DNA from: Bacillota bacterium
GTDB taxonomy: Bacteria > Bacillota > Clostridia > Acetivibrionales > DUMC01
DNA length: 32,755 bases
Assembly: GCA_013314855.1 (NCBI GenBank)
Contig: JABUEW010000041.1
Span: 1-32,755, forward strand
Direction of reading: 5' to 3'
The notes under the pieces were generated by a model. That model did no database searches. It saw nothing but the letters and a program-made list of their open reading frames with translations, and was not told the DNA's origin. Below are positions 1 through 8,498 of this stretch, one piece after another. Position 1 is the stretch's first letter, and every line of letters begins with the position of its first letter. Position numbers and translations under genes: made by a program.

Positions 1-144
1 GGTTATAGTGTTATCCGATGACTTAAACGTATGGTTAAATTTATGTAATATTATTATATAATTGGATAAAATTACTAACGCAGCCACTATTAATGGATAA
101 GAATAAAATTTTCATGCTTCAGCTCTGTAGATAATTTTTTTCCA

Positions 145-171
145 TTGACATCATTAAGAAATTTCTATAAT
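145..171 (+). promoter_or_regulatory. Probable sigma-A promoter of tRNA-Ser
   Basis: TTGACA at 145-150 is a perfect -35 box. TATAAT at 166-171 is a perfect -10 box at 15-bp spacing, and the overlapping TAATAT at 168-173 gives 17 bp. It lies about 80 bp upstream of the tRNA on the same strand, with no other gene between. The short spacing is the only weakness. Confidence 0.6.
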
Positions 172-253
172 ATATTCTATGTAGCTACAATTGATGCAGA
201 ATGCGTAAAATTAAAATGCAAATTTAAACACCGGATTGCAAATTATGGAGTAT

Positions 254-344
<91 letters not shown>

Positions 345-359
345 AGACAAAATGGAATG

Positions 360-398
360 TTCTGTAAATTTAATGCATGAATATACAGAATCCTTTTC
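360..398 (+). terminator. Weak candidate terminator after tRNA-Ser
   Basis: TTCTGTA (360-366) and TACAGAA (384-390) form a 7-bp inverted repeat just after the tRNA, followed by the T-rich stretch TCCTTTTCATATTTT. The stem is AT-rich and the loop is long, so the call is tentative. I see no gene in the remainder of 399-621. Confidence 0.35.
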
Positions 399-621
399 AT
401 ATTTTACCCTTTGAATATTCATCCGAACAAACGTTTTTCATAAATCTTTTGACACTACCTAACAATAACTGTACAAACTGGTGAAGATCAATCTTTAACT
501 GAACCTATCATTTCATTCAGGCCAATAATTATAACTCGTATACTATTTTATGTTTGAAATATAATAAGTCTATAAAACCATAAAGCCATGAACACACACT
601 GAAATATAAGGTGGAAAGAAG

Positions 622-1488
622 TTGAAATATAAAAAGCAGGCTGTTAAATTATCCGCTTCCATAAGATTCATAAAACTACTCTATCGGAAGTTTTTCGATG
701 ATGATATTCCAGCATTAGCTGCCCAGCTGACATATTATTTGATATTATCCTTTTTCCCATTTTTAATTTTTCTACTTGCTCTCCTAAGTTATACTTCTTT
801 TACCGGCAACGAAATACTTAATGATTTTTCCCTTCTATTGCCGCAAACCACTTACAACCTGTTGAAAGAAATCATTAATAGAACGAGCGGTACTAAAAAT
901 GAAACCTTACTATCATTCGGTATGCTGGCAACAATTTGGGCAGCCTCAAATGGCGTTTCTGCAGTTATCAGAGGTATAAACAAAGCCTATAATCAGAAGG
1001 AAAACCGGCCATTTTGGAAGGTTAAATGGATTTCCATAATATTCACCCTTGCACTTGCTATAGTATTAATTTTTTCTTTGGTCATGCTGGTCATGGGAGA
1101 AATGCTATGGAAATATCTTTTTATTTTTTTTGGATTACCGGGTGTATTCAGAATTGCATGGAATATTATAAGACATCTTATACCTCTATTTACTATTTTT
1201 ATGGTTTTTATAGCCGTTTACCGATATATTCCCAGCCGTCACATGACATTCCGGGAAGTAATACCCGGAGCCGTGTTTTCCACAACCGGTTCTATAATAA
1301 TATCTCTTATTTTTTCCTACTATGTAAACAGTTTTGGTCTATACACTAATACATACGGCAGTATTGGCAGTGTAATAGCGCTTCTTATTTGGCTTTACTG
1401 GAATAGTATAATTATTATTCTAGGCAGCGAAATAAATGCTGCCTTGGATTCAGCAAAGAGAACAGAAAAGAACAGCAACATTGCTTAA
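622..1488 (+). CDS. YihY/virulence factor BrkB family membrane protein
   Basis: This 288-aa integral membrane protein belongs to the YihY/BrkB family, once mislabelled ribonuclease BN. Its molecular function is not settled; transport roles have been proposed. The family hallmark is visible at the N-terminus: a short cytoplasmic segment, then DDIPALAAQLTYYLILSFFP entering the first membrane helix. About six hydrophobic segments follow, including WAASNGVSAVIRGINKAYN near residue 110 and a C-terminal WLYWNSIIIILGSEINAA motif typical of the family. The start is TTG at 622, chosen because AAGGTGG lies at 609-615 with good spacing. The length is normal for the family. It is separated from speE by 120 bp and a promoter, so it is probably monocistronic. 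Family assignment is secure; function is unknown. Confidence 0.9.
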   Translation: MKYKKQAVKLSASIRFIKLLYRKFFDDDIPALAAQLTYYLILSFFPFLIFLLALLSYTSFTGNEILNDFSLLLPQTTYNLLKEIINRTSGTKNETLLSFGMLATIWAASNGVSAVIRGINKAYNQKENRPFWKVKWISIIFTLALAIVLIFSLVMLVMGEMLWKYLFIFFGLPGVFRIAWNIIRHLIPLFTIFMVFIAVYRYIPSRHMTFREVIPGAVFSTTGSIIISLIFSYYVNSFGLYTNTYGSIGSVIALLIWLYWNSIIIILGSEINAALDSAKRTEKNSNIA

Positions 1489-1511
1489 GTTTATTACAAT
1501 TTTGCATATTT

Positions 1512-1542
1512 ATCACAATTTATGTGATTTTTGTAGTATAAT
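1512..1542 (+). promoter_or_regulatory. speE promoter region with palindrome
   Basis: TATAAT at 1537-1542 is preceded by TG-type extension (TGTAG) and makes a good -10 box. No strong -35 is visible at 17 bp. Instead the palindrome ATCACA-N5-TGTGAT (1512-1517 and 1523-1528) covers the -35 zone, a plausible operator for an unidentified regulator. The speE ribosome binding site AAGGAGG follows at 1597-1603. Confidence 0.45.
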
Positions 1543-1608
1543 ACAGTTAGGCAATTATGTTCAATACCCGAAACAGGCTACTAAGTATAAATTTATAAGG
1601 AGGTTGAA

Positions 1609-2475
1609 ATGGAAAGATACCCGGAATTTATAAAACAAATCAACAACGAATTCTGGCTTACCGAGTTTGAAACTAACAATTTAAAAATATCCTACAAAAT
1701 TAAAAAAATTATTTTTAGTGAACAGTCCAAATTCCAGCATGTAATGATTCTTGATTCCTATGATTTCGGCAAGATGCTTGTGCTGGATGGCATAGTCCAA
1801 ACTACATCTGCTGACGGATTTATCTACAATGAAATGATTTCACATATCCCCATGAATATCCACCCAAACCCAAAAAAGGTATTGATTATCGGCGGGGGTG
1901 ATTGTGGTGCAGCAAAAGAAATCTCCAAATACTCACAGGTACAACACATTGATATAGTAGAAATCGACGAAACAGTTGTAAAAGTTTGTTTGGAACACCT
2001 ACCCGAGGTATCAGGCAATCTATCTGATCCCAGAGTTAATTTTATTTATCAGGACGGACTGGATTTTGTGCGAAACATTACCCGACAGGAAAATTTATAT
2101 GATGTAGTTATTGTAGACTCCTCCGACCCTGTTGGACCCGCAATACCTTTATTTGAACTGGATTTTTATAAATCCCTTTATAATATCTTAAAAGATGATG
2201 GCCTCATGGTCTGTCAGAGCGAGTCGCCAATATTTCATTTAAAAACAATGAAACAAACATATAAAAGGTTATCCGGCCTTTTCCCCATAACAAAACCTTA
2301 CACAGCTGTTGTTCCAACATATCCCGGCGGTATGTGGAGCTTTACCCTTGCTTCAAAAAAGTACGAACACACAAATCCATCAAAATTCAATAAGGAAACT
2401 AAATATGTAAATAAAGAAATTCTTGAAAAATGCTTTTCTATCCCCGAATTTGTTAAGAAAATGCTGGAGAACTGA
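1609..2475 (+). CDS. speE: Spermidine synthase (polyamine aminopropyltransferase)
   Basis: The enzyme transfers the aminopropyl group of decarboxylated S-adenosylmethionine to putrescine, making spermidine in the cytosol. The 288-aa protein has the usual order: an N-terminal beta-stranded domain, then a Rossmann-like methyltransferase fold. Visible motifs are VLIIGGGDCG (residues 91-100, cofactor loop), IVEID (116-120, contacts the nucleoside), and VDSSDPVGPA (169-178, with the catalytic aspartate at about 170). The usual GGGDGG is GGGDCG here. The ATG at 1609 has AAGGAGG six bases upstream. No speD (SAM decarboxylase) is adjacent, so the aminopropyl donor must be made from another locus. Its last 23 bp overlap the convergent ATPase gene. 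Confidence 0.95.
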   Translation: MERYPEFIKQINNEFWLTEFETNNLKISYKIKKIIFSEQSKFQHVMILDSYDFGKMLVLDGIVQTTSADGFIYNEMISHIPMNIHPNPKKVLIIGGGDCGAAKEISKYSQVQHIDIVEIDETVVKVCLEHLPEVSGNLSDPRVNFIYQDGLDFVRNITRQENLYDVVIVDSSDPVGPAIPLFELDFYKSLYNILKDDGLMVCQSESPIFHLKTMKQTYKRLSGLFPITKPYTAVVPTYPGGMWSFTLASKKYEHTNPSKFNKETKYVNKEILEKCFSIPEFVKKMLEN

Positions 2476-5002
2476 TTCTATGGTATTGCTCAAAAGCCTT
2501 CTTAAAACTATCCAGGCTTATAAGCCTGTCCCTGGAAGTGTGCCCTTCGTGGGCACTTTCAGCAAGCTCCCCCTTTTTTTCAAAATCAACAGCCATATTA
2601 ATTATGTTTATTACCATACCATCACTAACTTCTCCAAGGCTTTTCAGTTGATCATAAAACCATGTAATCATAGGTTCACTGTATCTTTTTGTACTTGTCC
2701 TGATTCCCCAGAACAAATCCAGGACCTTCTCGCTGAAAACGGAGCTATCCATTAAAGTTTTAATTTCTCTTTCATATTCTTCCCGGCAGGAAACACGTCC
2801 TTCATGGTAATCATTATTTACCAGTTTACCAAAGATATTTTCATTTTTTAGTATCCAGTCTGCATATCCTTTAAACAAATTCATGTTAATATAACTCATA
2901 ACCAGCTTTTTTACATCGTCTTCCTTCCATTCCAGATCTATGCGGCTTCCCTTCAGCCCTGATAGTTCTTCCTGGTGTTCAATAACAAAATCATAGCTGT
3001 GCGCAAATAATATTCTAATGCTGGGGACATGTTTTTTGCAAAATATTATACACTCGGCCAAACCCTTAACAAGCTCTTTTTCATAGCGATTAAGAATGGA
3101 ATAGTCTCCGCGGTCACCATCATCATTATAACTAGTATTGTTTTTGTTGCTGTTTTTATTGTATATTGAGTCAACTACTTGATGGATATTAAACATGGAT
3201 ACTACTATATCTTGAGAACCTGTAATATTTTCAAGCTTGTTTTCATAAGAATCAAAAAGTGTTACCGGCCCCGATACTGCATCTTTCAATATACCGATAA
3301 TGTCTTCTTCATCAGAACCCACCATAAATTCAATATACTCATCTAGTCCTTTTCCTTTTAGCTTTGGGAAACCTTTTAGCTTCTTTTCCTCCAATCTTTC
3401 CTGATCTCTTTCCTGCTCACTTTGTTCCAAATTTTTATTTATAAGATATAGCAAATAGCCAAGCCATACCCTCGACTTATCTTTACAATCAGCCATATAC
3501 CCATGACTTCTAAGAAAGCTGCCAAAATCCTGATAATGCTCCTGTTCAAAGATAGGGACAAGCTCTTTATAAACAATAACACTTCTGCCGTTTTCTTCAC
3601 GGATAAATTCCCTTCTCTTCTTTGAGGAGTATCTCTTAAACAATCTTGAAAGGCGGCTAATATTCTCTTTTCCACCGGTAATAATATTTATGTTTGCGTC
3701 CGTCAACACTTTTTTCTCGGAATTTGTTATAACTTCAGTATCGTCACCGTTTATAGTTTCGCTACCTTTAATCATCTTGGCGATAATTTCTCTAATATTT
3801 GTGTTTTTTATAAATTCCCTATTGGAGCTTACTACTTGATTCTCGATGATATAATCGCTTAATATTTTGTATGGTTCTAATATATCTACAAACGGGTATC
3901 TTTGGGTAACGGCAATGGCCGGATTATATCCTATACCTATAAATTCCTGTCCTCCACTTTTCAATTTGTCAAAATATTGCCGTGCCAGTCTGATTCCCCT
4001 GTTATCAGTTTCAATTTTGGACATGGCCACTACATAATTGTCCAAGCCGGCCCTCTTCATTAAATCTATAATACTTGATAAACCCTCAATATTTTCTTCA
4101 TTAGGAGAAGCTATCAGCATAATCTGATCTGCAAACCCCAACATGGAAAAAGCTCCCCACTGGTTTATGCCTGTCCTTGAGTCAATAAATACAGTATCAA
4201 ATTTTAAACTTTTTTCCAGGCTGTCCATGATTTCTTCCATGTACCGGTTTTCAAAAATAATGTTAGACTGCAATTGGGTGAGTTTAAAAATATATTCATA
4301 TGACAGTTTCCTGGTCGCAGGAAAAACATAAATGTTACCCTCCAGGGTTTCGTCAAAATGAATTGGCACAAATATATCTGAAATTTGAATCTTGTTGTCT
4401 TTTGGGTCAGCATTAACCATTCTTTCATAAAGGTAATCCACCAAACCATATTTAACCCCGTAAACAGGGTCATCAACCCATTCCTTGAAAATCAAGTGAA
4501 AGCTCGGAGCTTCAATGTCCAAATCGATCAACACTACATTTCGCCCTTGCTTGGCCAGGATGTATGCAACCTGTACTAATGCTGTACTACGCCCCACACC
4601 GCCTTTATAGGAATAAAAACATATTACCCTATATGGCCTGTCGGATTCCTTGTTTTGAAACTCCTTGTTTAAACTTACTACATCCGACCACGTAATTGGC
4701 TTCTTTTTTATTTCATGCTTATGTATATCCAAGTCATACGCTTCTTCAACAGTATAAAACTCCACGAACCCTATGCTGTATTTACCGGCGTCAGCTTCTG
4801 CAAATTCCTTTACATACTCTTTTATAGCATCTAATACAAAATTACTTACTTCCACGCTATCTAAAAGTTCAGCCCCATTACTTACTATAGTTATATCAAT
4901 TCTGTTTAGTGGGGTAATATAAACATCAGCCCATTCTTCTTCACCTTTTGCATATTCGACCTTAAGCCTATTCTCCAGGTATTCTTTTAAATTGATATTC
5001 AA
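2453..5002 (-). CDS. KGGVGR-motif MinD/ParA-like ATPase, large, unknown role
   Basis: 849 aa. An N-terminal segment of about 120 residues with no recognised fold leads into a SIMIBI (ParA/MinD-type) ATPase: deviant Walker A KGGVGRST (133-140), switch region IDLDIEAPS (159-167) and Walker B-like FIDSRTG (272-278). Arg replaces the usual second Lys of KGGxGK, which defines the KGGVGR variant also seen in FxsT-type proteins of putative conflict and signalling systems. Residues 430-849 are a long C-terminal region; the stretch IRILFAHSYDF to LEWKEDD (663-694) vaguely recalls the lid part of STAND/Sll1717-type NTPases, but I see no second P-loop. The start is TTG at 5002, with GGAGG eight bases upstream. 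An IS lies just upstream, then a HEPN-like gene on the same strand. The family call is firm; a defence or signalling role is inference. Confidence 0.8.
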   Translation of the reverse strand: MNINLKEYLENRLKVEYAKGEEEWADVYITPLNRIDITIVSNGAELLDSVEVSNFVLDAIKEYVKEFAEADAGKYSIGFVEFYTVEEAYDLDIHKHEIKKKPITWSDVVSLNKEFQNKESDRPYRVICFYSYKGGVGRSTALVQVAYILAKQGRNVVLIDLDIEAPSFHLIFKEWVDDPVYGVKYGLVDYLYERMVNADPKDNKIQISDIFVPIHFDETLEGNIYVFPATRKLSYEYIFKLTQLQSNIIFENRYMEEIMDSLEKSLKFDTVFIDSRTGINQWGAFSMLGFADQIMLIASPNEENIEGLSSIIDLMKRAGLDNYVVAMSKIETDNRGIRLARQYFDKLKSGGQEFIGIGYNPAIAVTQRYPFVDILEPYKILSDYIIENQVVSSNREFIKNTNIREIIAKMIKGSETINGDDTEVITNSEKKVLTDANINIITGGKENISRLSRLFKRYSSKKRREFIREENGRSVIVYKELVPIFEQEHYQDFGSFLRSHGYMADCKDKSRVWLGYLLYLINKNLEQSEQERDQERLEEKKLKGFPKLKGKGLDEYIEFMVGSDEEDIIGILKDAVSGPVTLFDSYENKLENITGSQDIVVSMFNIHQVVDSIYNKNSNKNNTSYNDDGDRGDYSILNRYEKELVKGLAECIIFCKKHVPSIRILFAHSYDFVIEHQEELSGLKGSRIDLEWKEDDVKKLVMSYINMNLFKGYADWILKNENIFGKLVNNDYHEGRVSCREEYEREIKTLMDSSVFSEKVLDLFWGIRTSTKRYSEPMITWFYDQLKSLGEVSDGMVINIINMAVDFEKKGELAESAHEGHTSRDRLISLDSFKKAFEQYHRISSPAFS

Positions 5003-5159
5003 CCTCTACACCTCCAATAATTAAATGAATAATTTCGAAAACTCATAATACTTTGTATAACTAACTTTCAATAGATGTTGTTTTTTGCAACACCCCCAAA
5101 AAAACTGCAATTAAGCTAAAATTTTTTCCAGCAAATCTCCTAATATATAACATTAATGG

Positions 5160-5175
5160 TAGCAATCTACCTTGA
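5160..5175 (+). repeat. Left terminal inverted repeat of the IS
   Basis: TAGCAATCTACCTTGA. It shares the 7-base block TAGCAAT and the 8-base block TACCTTGA with the right end in inverted orientation. Confidence 0.55.
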
Positions 5176-5248
5176 CTTTTTCAAAACGCCCCAATAATCG
5201 AAGTGGATGGTATTTTTTACCATACTACTTGATTAAGAGGTGTTATTT

Positions 5249-6760
5249 ATGTTAGGAAAATGGCATTCACATGCCGAATATCAAAACTACCTTATTGAAA
5301 ACATTGCTCCTTTTTTTATCAATGACCCTAAACTGGTTACACAATATGAATCGGCTTTATCAAAACTGTATTTGCTTGATCTTGATGTGCTAAAGCCAAT
5401 TCTTGAGCCGTTCTATTCCCACACAGGCACTCCTGCCATCAATCAACCGGAACTTATCCGTTCTTTTATTCTCATGTCAGAATTAAAAGTACATAGTATA
5501 ACAAAGTGGGTTGATCTGCTTAAACACAATGATATCCTGTGTGTAATGATTGGGCTTGACCCCTCTGACATACATGGTGTCGGTTCCTATTACGACCTTA
5601 TAAACCGGGTGTGGCTGGCAAATCCCGATATCGAATATGAATTCGAACATTCTACCCACACTTTTAATAGGAAACCCTCTAAAAAAATCGGGAAGAACAA
5701 GAAACAGCCACCCCGGCATCCAGGTATTATACAAAAATTCGTTGATTTAGCCTTACAGGGCAAAACTTTTGAATCAAGACCCGAAAAGCTTATGCAACAA
5801 ATCTTTGCCAAAATTGGTGTCGAACCTGCTGCTAAAGAAGGTCTTTATGGCGATATCCAAAACATACCTGTTTCAGGCGACGGTACTTGTATTAACTCCG
5901 GCGGCAGCAGTTATGGCGTTAAGGTCTGCAACTGCAAGGAAGATGGAAATCATAATTGTGATTGTAAACGTAAATTCTCCGACCCCTATGCCCGCTGGGG
6001 TTGGGATAGCTACCACGAACAGTGGTTTTACGGCCATACGGAATATATTCTTTCAGTATACAACAAAGATTTAAACTGCGACCTCCCTCTATATTTACGG
6101 ATGGTTCAGGCTCAGCGGTTCGACGGTGTATCTGCTGTTGTAGCTCTTGCCGAAGCCAGACAGCTTTATCCTGAATTCAGGTTTGATAGCTTTTGTGGAG
6201 ATGGTGCTCATGATAATTATGCTACCTATGAACTCCTCCATAATTGGAATATGAAGGCTTTTATCCCTTTAAACGAAACTAATAAAGGCAACTTTCAGTA
6301 TCCTCCTCATGTGAATGTCGATTCAAATGGTGTTCCCATCTGTATGGCTGGTCATACAATGGTTAACTGGGGATACAATCATGACCGTTGCAGAATTAAA
6401 TATCGCTGTCCTCTTGCATTAGGTAGGATTGACTCCTGTGATTGCAAAGAACATTGTTCTCCTTCTCCCTATGGTCGATGTGTTTATATAAAGCCTACCT
6501 GGGATCTTCGCTTATTTACCATTGTTCCCCGCGGTAGTGATGAATGGAAAGAGCATATGAAAACTCGAACTACCTCAGAAAGAGTAAATAAACGAATCCT
6601 TAATGATTACGGCCTTGAGGACGCTAATGCCAGAGGTAAAAAACGTATTTTCTGGTGGAGTGTTATTCACTCAATTAACATATTGCTGGATGCAAGGCTT
6701 AAATTATCAGGATTCAGCTTTATTAAACTGCTTGAAAACACATTAACTCAGGCAGTATAA
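5249..6760 (+). CDS. IS4-superfamily-like DDE transposase with cysteine-rich inserts
   Basis: 503 aa. It catalyses cut-and-paste or related transposition of the surrounding IS. Probable catalytic triad: Asp in VSGDGT (about residue 211), Asp in FCGDGAHD (about 318) and Glu in TTSERVNKRI (about 444), the last resembling the Y-R-E-K signature of IS4-type enzymes. Two cysteine clusters, CNCKEDGNHNCDCKRKF after the first Asp and a C-x5-C plus CDCKEHC set before the Glu, look like zinc-binding inserts. The ATG at 5249 is preferred over the in-frame GTG at 5240 because AAGAGG at 5235-5240 is spaced eight bases from it. The reading frame is intact, so the element may be active. I cannot assign the exact IS family. 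Confidence 0.85.
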   Translation: MLGKWHSHAEYQNYLIENIAPFFINDPKLVTQYESALSKLYLLDLDVLKPILEPFYSHTGTPAINQPELIRSFILMSELKVHSITKWVDLLKHNDILCVMIGLDPSDIHGVGSYYDLINRVWLANPDIEYEFEHSTHTFNRKPSKKIGKNKKQPPRHPGIIQKFVDLALQGKTFESRPEKLMQQIFAKIGVEPAAKEGLYGDIQNIPVSGDGTCINSGGSSYGVKVCNCKEDGNHNCDCKRKFSDPYARWGWDSYHEQWFYGHTEYILSVYNKDLNCDLPLYLRMVQAQRFDGVSAVVALAEARQLYPEFRFDSFCGDGAHDNYATYELLHNWNMKAFIPLNETNKGNFQYPPHVNVDSNGVPICMAGHTMVNWGYNHDRCRIKYRCPLALGRIDSCDCKEHCSPSPYGRCVYIKPTWDLRLFTIVPRGSDEWKEHMKTRTTSERVNKRILNDYGLEDANARGKKRIFWWSVIHSINILLDARLKLSGFSFIKLLENTLTQAV

Positions 6761-6841
6761 CATGTGAGCTTCGATAACAAAAGCATATCCAACCATCTTC
6801 TTATAGCCTTATTTCAATAGGTTAGCTTTGCTATTCTCTTT

Positions 6842-6859
6842 TCAAGGTACATATTGCTA
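6842..6859 (-). repeat. Right terminal inverted repeat of the IS
   Basis: Read on the minus strand this is TAGCAATATGTACCTTGA, the inverted partner of 5160-5175 with a two-base longer linker. The 128 bp between this repeat and the HEPN-like stop codon are AT-rich, with no gene visible. Confidence 0.55.
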
Positions 6860-6987
6860 TTTTTGTTATTAATTCTCAATTTCTTAATTCTTTATGTCTC
6901 TCTTTTATTAGTTAATTATCAATTAATTATCAGTTACTTGCTTCCATTTATTTACTGGAAACGAGTTCTCGAATTCACTCTAAATGA

Positions 6988-7521
6988 TTAAAATTTGAAG
7001 GTCTTTTTCATTCTATTAAAGAAGTTCATAAAATATAGGAAATTGCTTTCCCACTCATTATATAGTATTTCCGAAATTTCATCATCATACATGTATCTTA
7101 TATTAGTAAAGCTTTTATTATTTACCGGCCTGTTAAGCATCTCCAGTTTCTTTACCCCTTCTGCCGGCAAAGTCCTATTCAACTCTTCTATTTGCTTCAA
7201 TGCAGAAATCAGGTTATGTTCAGGGTTAAATCCGTCATGTAAATTTATGTAATCGTTTTTCGAAGGTTTTGGGATACTTTGCAATTTACGATAATTGGAC
7301 TCGCTATACCAATAAATCCTTATTCTGTTATTTTCCCGAACGCTTACCGCTTTTTCAATTTTCTTTTTCTTTATAATGACACTCTTAAGAAGGCATTCAA
7401 TATAAATACCTCCCAGGTACATAGTCATAACTTTTCTGTTGCTCCTTCTCATTATGGCAAAATCCTTTTTCCGGTCAATACAGGCCTTTTCATAATTTTC
7501 AACAATACCTGCAATTACCAT
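6988..7521 (-). CDS. HEPN-like small protein of unknown function
   Basis: 177 aa from the ATG at 7521, or 182 aa from an in-frame GTG at 7536. The ATG is preferred because GTGAGG lies nine bases upstream of it. The pattern is largely helical: YLGGIYIECLLKSVII (about residues 35-50) resembles the first long helix of HEPN proteins (xxGxAxExxLKA), and HNLISALKQIEEL in the middle resembles the histidine-led helix of the PF05168-type group. I do not see the Rx4-6H ribonuclease motif, so it may be non-catalytic or adaptor-like. It lies 89 bp downstream of the walJ-like gene and upstream of the KGGVGR ATPase on the same strand, with the IS between. The HEPN assignment is by eye and tentative. Confidence 0.5.
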   Translation of the reverse strand: MVIAGIVENYEKACIDRKKDFAIMRRSNRKVMTMYLGGIYIECLLKSVIIKKKKIEKAVSVRENNRIRIYWYSESNYRKLQSIPKPSKNDYINLHDGFNPEHNLISALKQIEELNRTLPAEGVKKLEMLNRPVNNKSFTNIRYMYDDEISEILYNEWESNFLYFMNFFNRMKKTFKF

Positions 7522-7610
7522 TGATATAAACCTCACTAATCCCTAGTTCTTTTATATGCATTTTTACCCATTGAATTTATCTATGCAAATTTGCCCATGC
7601 CCACAAAAAT

Positions 7611-8408
7611 TTACATATCCATACATATAACCCTGCCTACCTGGTCCCTTCTCACTACATCCAGGGTTACATCTTTCCCTACACAAATATTGTTTTGGGC
7701 AAGAGCGTTGTAAACGGTCTGATAGGCCAACTCAGGAAAATTGTTTTCTTTGCTCAAGTGCCCCAACAAAAAATTCCTGGTGCCTTTTTCAGCCATTGCA
7801 GCGATTACTTCACCGGCCTTCTCATTGGACAGATGTCCCATATCCCCTAAAATCCTCATTTTCAGCCACTGAGGATATGGCCCTACTTTTAGCATTTCAA
7901 TATCATGATTGGACTCAAGAAGAAGAAGGTCGCTTCCTTCAAGGTACCCTGTAAGTTTAACATTCACATGCCCTATATCTGTTGCAACAGTTATTTTTCT
8001 GCGTCCGTAATAGAAACTGAACCCAACAGGTTCACCGGCATCATGGGGAATTAAGAACGGTTCTATGCCCAGTCCGCATATTTCAAAGATAGTACCTGTT
8101 TTAAAACACTTTATGTTTTCTATACTAATATCCCCAATGCTGCCCTCCATAATACTCCATGTCATCTCATTGGCATATACCGGTAAATTATATCTCCTAG
8201 ATAAAATCCCCACCCCTTTTATGTGGTCTTTATGTTCATGAGTAACCAGTATGGCAGTTAAATCAGCCGGATTTTCACCAATTGAAATAAGGGCTTGTTC
8301 AATTCTTTTTTTACTTAAGCCTGCATCAATTAATATCTTTAACTTATCTGTCGCCAAAAAAATAGCGTTACCGCTGCTTCCGCTAAACAAGCTGCAAAAT
8401 TTTATCAT
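7611..8408 (-). CDS. walJ: YycJ/WalJ-type metallo-beta-lactamase-fold hydrolase
   Basis: 265-aa MBL-fold metal-dependent hydrolase, last gene of the wal cluster. In Firmicutes YycJ/WalJ is a metal-dependent nuclease-like protein linked to DNA metabolism and cell-division coordination; its substrate is not fixed. Visible motifs: the opening FCSLFSGSSGNAIFL typical of the family, the metal-binding HEHKDH (residues 57-62), IPHDAGEPVGF, ATDIGH and the late SNHD and GHLS histidines. The ATG at 8408 follows GGGGGT. It lies 90 bp downstream of murA. In Bacillus the following gene is an HtrA protease; here that gene is absent and the HEPN-like gene follows. Confidence 0.88.
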   Translation of the reverse strand: MIKFCSLFSGSSGNAIFLATDKLKILIDAGLSKKRIEQALISIGENPADLTAILVTHEHKDHIKGVGILSRRYNLPVYANEMTWSIMEGSIGDISIENIKCFKTGTIFEICGLGIEPFLIPHDAGEPVGFSFYYGRRKITVATDIGHVNVKLTGYLEGSDLLLLESNHDIEMLKVGPYPQWLKMRILGDMGHLSNEKAGEVIAAMAEKGTRNFLLGHLSKENNFPELAYQTVYNALAQNNICVGKDVTLDVVRRDQVGRVICMDM

Positions 8409-8498
8409 CAGTAACCCCCAAATTGAACTTTATTTTTATCTTATGCCTAATGCTATTATACCTTCTTAATTGTACCTTCTTATTGTGCCTTATACCTT

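Larger units (their letters stand above)
5160..6859 (+). mobile_element. Insertion sequence with one DDE transposase
   Basis: A single transposase gene lies between imperfect terminal inverted repeats. The left end reads TAGCAAT-C-TACCTTGA (5160-5175). The right end, on the opposite strand, reads TAGCAAT-ATG-TACCTTGA (6842-6859), so both blocks match and only the linker differs by two bases. I found no convincing target-site duplication next to these ends, so the true termini may lie slightly further out. It is oriented opposite to the genes on both sides and separates the HEPN-like gene from the KGGVGR ATPase gene. The IS family is not certain from sequence alone. Confidence 0.65.
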
